64,000 nucleotides of DNA from Lysobacterales bacterium (GTDB taxonomy: Bacteria > Pseudomonadota > Gammaproteobacteria > Xanthomonadales > Xanthomonadaceae). The stretch is from assembly GCA_020442465.1 (NCBI GenBank), contig JAGRJY010000133.1:1-64000 (forward strand), in the 5' to 3' direction. This document shows positions 63,327-64,000 of this stretch, in pieces. A program made the position numbers and the translations under genes. Under the pieces are notes generated by a model that had not been told where the DNA came from, ran no database searches, and worked only from the letters and a program-made list of their open reading frames with translations. Position 1 is the stretch's first letter; each line of letters starts with the position of its first letter.

Positions 63327-64000
63327 ATGCTTTCGCGTTTCCCGTACCTGACCGGCCTCATGCTTGGTGGCGCACTCGCGGCGACTGCGCCTGTCCGCGC
63401 CGCCGATGCGCCCGCATCGAACGAGGTGGTGGTGTCCCGCGGATCCGCGGTCCTGACGCTCACCGATGTCGACGCGCGCGTGTCGAAAATTCCGCTGACC
63501 AAGCGCGCGGGTTTCATGAACAGCCCCGAGCGCATTGAAGACACGCTGGAGAAGATGCTCATCGTTCGCCAGATGGCCGAGGAAGCGCGCGGGCTCGGCA
63601 TGGAGTCCGATCCGGTTGTTCAAGCGGAAGTGAAGTTGGCCGCTGACCAGGCATTGGCCCGCCGCTGGCTCGAAAAGCGCATCGCCGAGATCAAGGTGCC
63701 CGATTTGAGCGCCGCCGCCAAGGAACGCTACCTGGGCAACAAGCAGGCCTACGCGACGCCGGAGACCATCAGCGTGCGCCACCTGCTCATCCGTACTTCG
63801 GCCCACGGCGAGGAGCAGGCGATCAAGCTGGCCACCGAGCTTCGTGCCCAGTTTCTCGCTGAAGGAGGCGAGTTCGGGGATTTCGTCGCCGCGCACTCGG
63901 AAGAACCGGCCGCTGGCGACAAGAAGGGCCTGATCGAAGACCTCGTGCGCGGCCAAACCGTCGGTGCATTCGAAGAGGCGGCGTTCAAGCTGCAGCAGCC
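63327..64000 (+). CDS. Parvulin-type peptidyl-prolyl isomerase, 5' part
   Basis: The frame runs from ATG 63327 (GGAG 7 nt upstream) to the end of the window without a stop, giving 224 residues. It has a signal peptide (about 1-26), a SurA-like helical region with EDTLEKMLIVRQMAEEARGLG, and the beginning of a rotamase domain: SVRHLLIRTS, GGEFGDFVAAHSEEPAAGDKKG and AFEEAAFKL. It would assist folding of proline-containing proteins in the periplasm. The C-terminal part lies outside the window. Confidence 0.85.
   Translation, partial: MLSRFPYLTGLMLGGALAATAPVRAADAPASNEVVVSRGSAVLTLTDVDARVSKIPLTKRAGFMNSPERIEDTLEKMLIVRQMAEEARGLGMESDPVVQAEVKLAADQALARRWLEKRIAEIKVPDLSAAAKERYLGNKQAYATPETISVRHLLIRTSAHGEEQAIKLATELRAQFLAEGGEFGDFVAAHSEEPAAGDKKGLIEDLVRGQTVGAFEEAAFKLQQ

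Noticed and set aside
1..64000. CRISPR arrays, tRNA or rRNA genes, insertion sequences, prophage or restriction and defence genes
   Set aside because: None was seen: no regularly spaced repeats, no cloverleaf-type sequence in the gaps, and no transposase, integrase or nuclease gene families.

Overview
The window is about 68% GC and almost wall-to-wall coding. It looks like a chromosomal piece of a gammaproteobacterium of the order Lysobacterales (Xanthomonadales). The two best pointers are an aryl polyene cluster of the xanthomonadin type and a type II secretion operon in the order E-F-G-H-I-J-K-L-M-N-D, which is the Xanthomonas xps order. No tRNA, rRNA, CRISPR array, transposase, integrase or phage gene was seen; this is core or lineage-core DNA rather than a mobile island.

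Layout. 1-996 is the 3' part of groL, followed by a four-copy 37-bp array of terminator-like hairpins. 1493-5934 holds two uncharacterised membrane proteins and a serine/threonine kinase fused to a sulfatase-modifying-factor-type domain. 6141-22637 is the aryl polyene region. A chorismatase (XanB2 type) and a flavin halogenase-like enzyme run leftward. An ACP, a COG4648-like membrane protein, a dehydratase, an acyltransferase, a LolA-like carrier, an MMPL exporter, a second dehydratase and a ketoreductase run rightward, nearly all with overlapping stops and starts. A ketosynthase, chain-length factor, glycosyltransferase and second halogenase-like enzyme form a leftward operon that meets it tail to tail. 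An acyl/aryl ligase lies beyond two unrelated-looking genes. Together these can make 3-hydroxybenzoate from chorismate, load it on the ACP, extend it to a polyene, tailor it and export it.

22755-26902 carries a secreted glucose/sorbosone-dehydrogenase-like protein, the transglycosylase MtgA and a TMTC-like membrane TPR protein. 26937-34410 is a six-gene leftward unit: membrane-fusion protein, ABC ATPase, two MacB/FtsX permeases, an NtrC-type activator and an NtrY-type kinase. A near-consensus sigma-54 promoter sits just upstream, so the activator probably controls its own transporter operon. 34661-38500 is a DUF1631-like/degenerate GGDEF/EAL protein. 38630-41025 is a divergent AraC-type regulator and AlkB hydroxylase pair around a strong dyad. 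41334-47660 holds a DHH phosphoesterase, a small membrane protein preceded by a 20-bp perfect palindrome, DsbC and PurL.

47657-59207 encodes a small membrane protein and eleven T2SS genes, translationally chained to purL at one end. It is followed by a lipoprotein, two secreted proteins of unknown role with strong intrinsic terminators (the first with highly-expressed-type codons and a structured leader), and the start of a parvulin-type peptidyl-prolyl isomerase that runs off the window.
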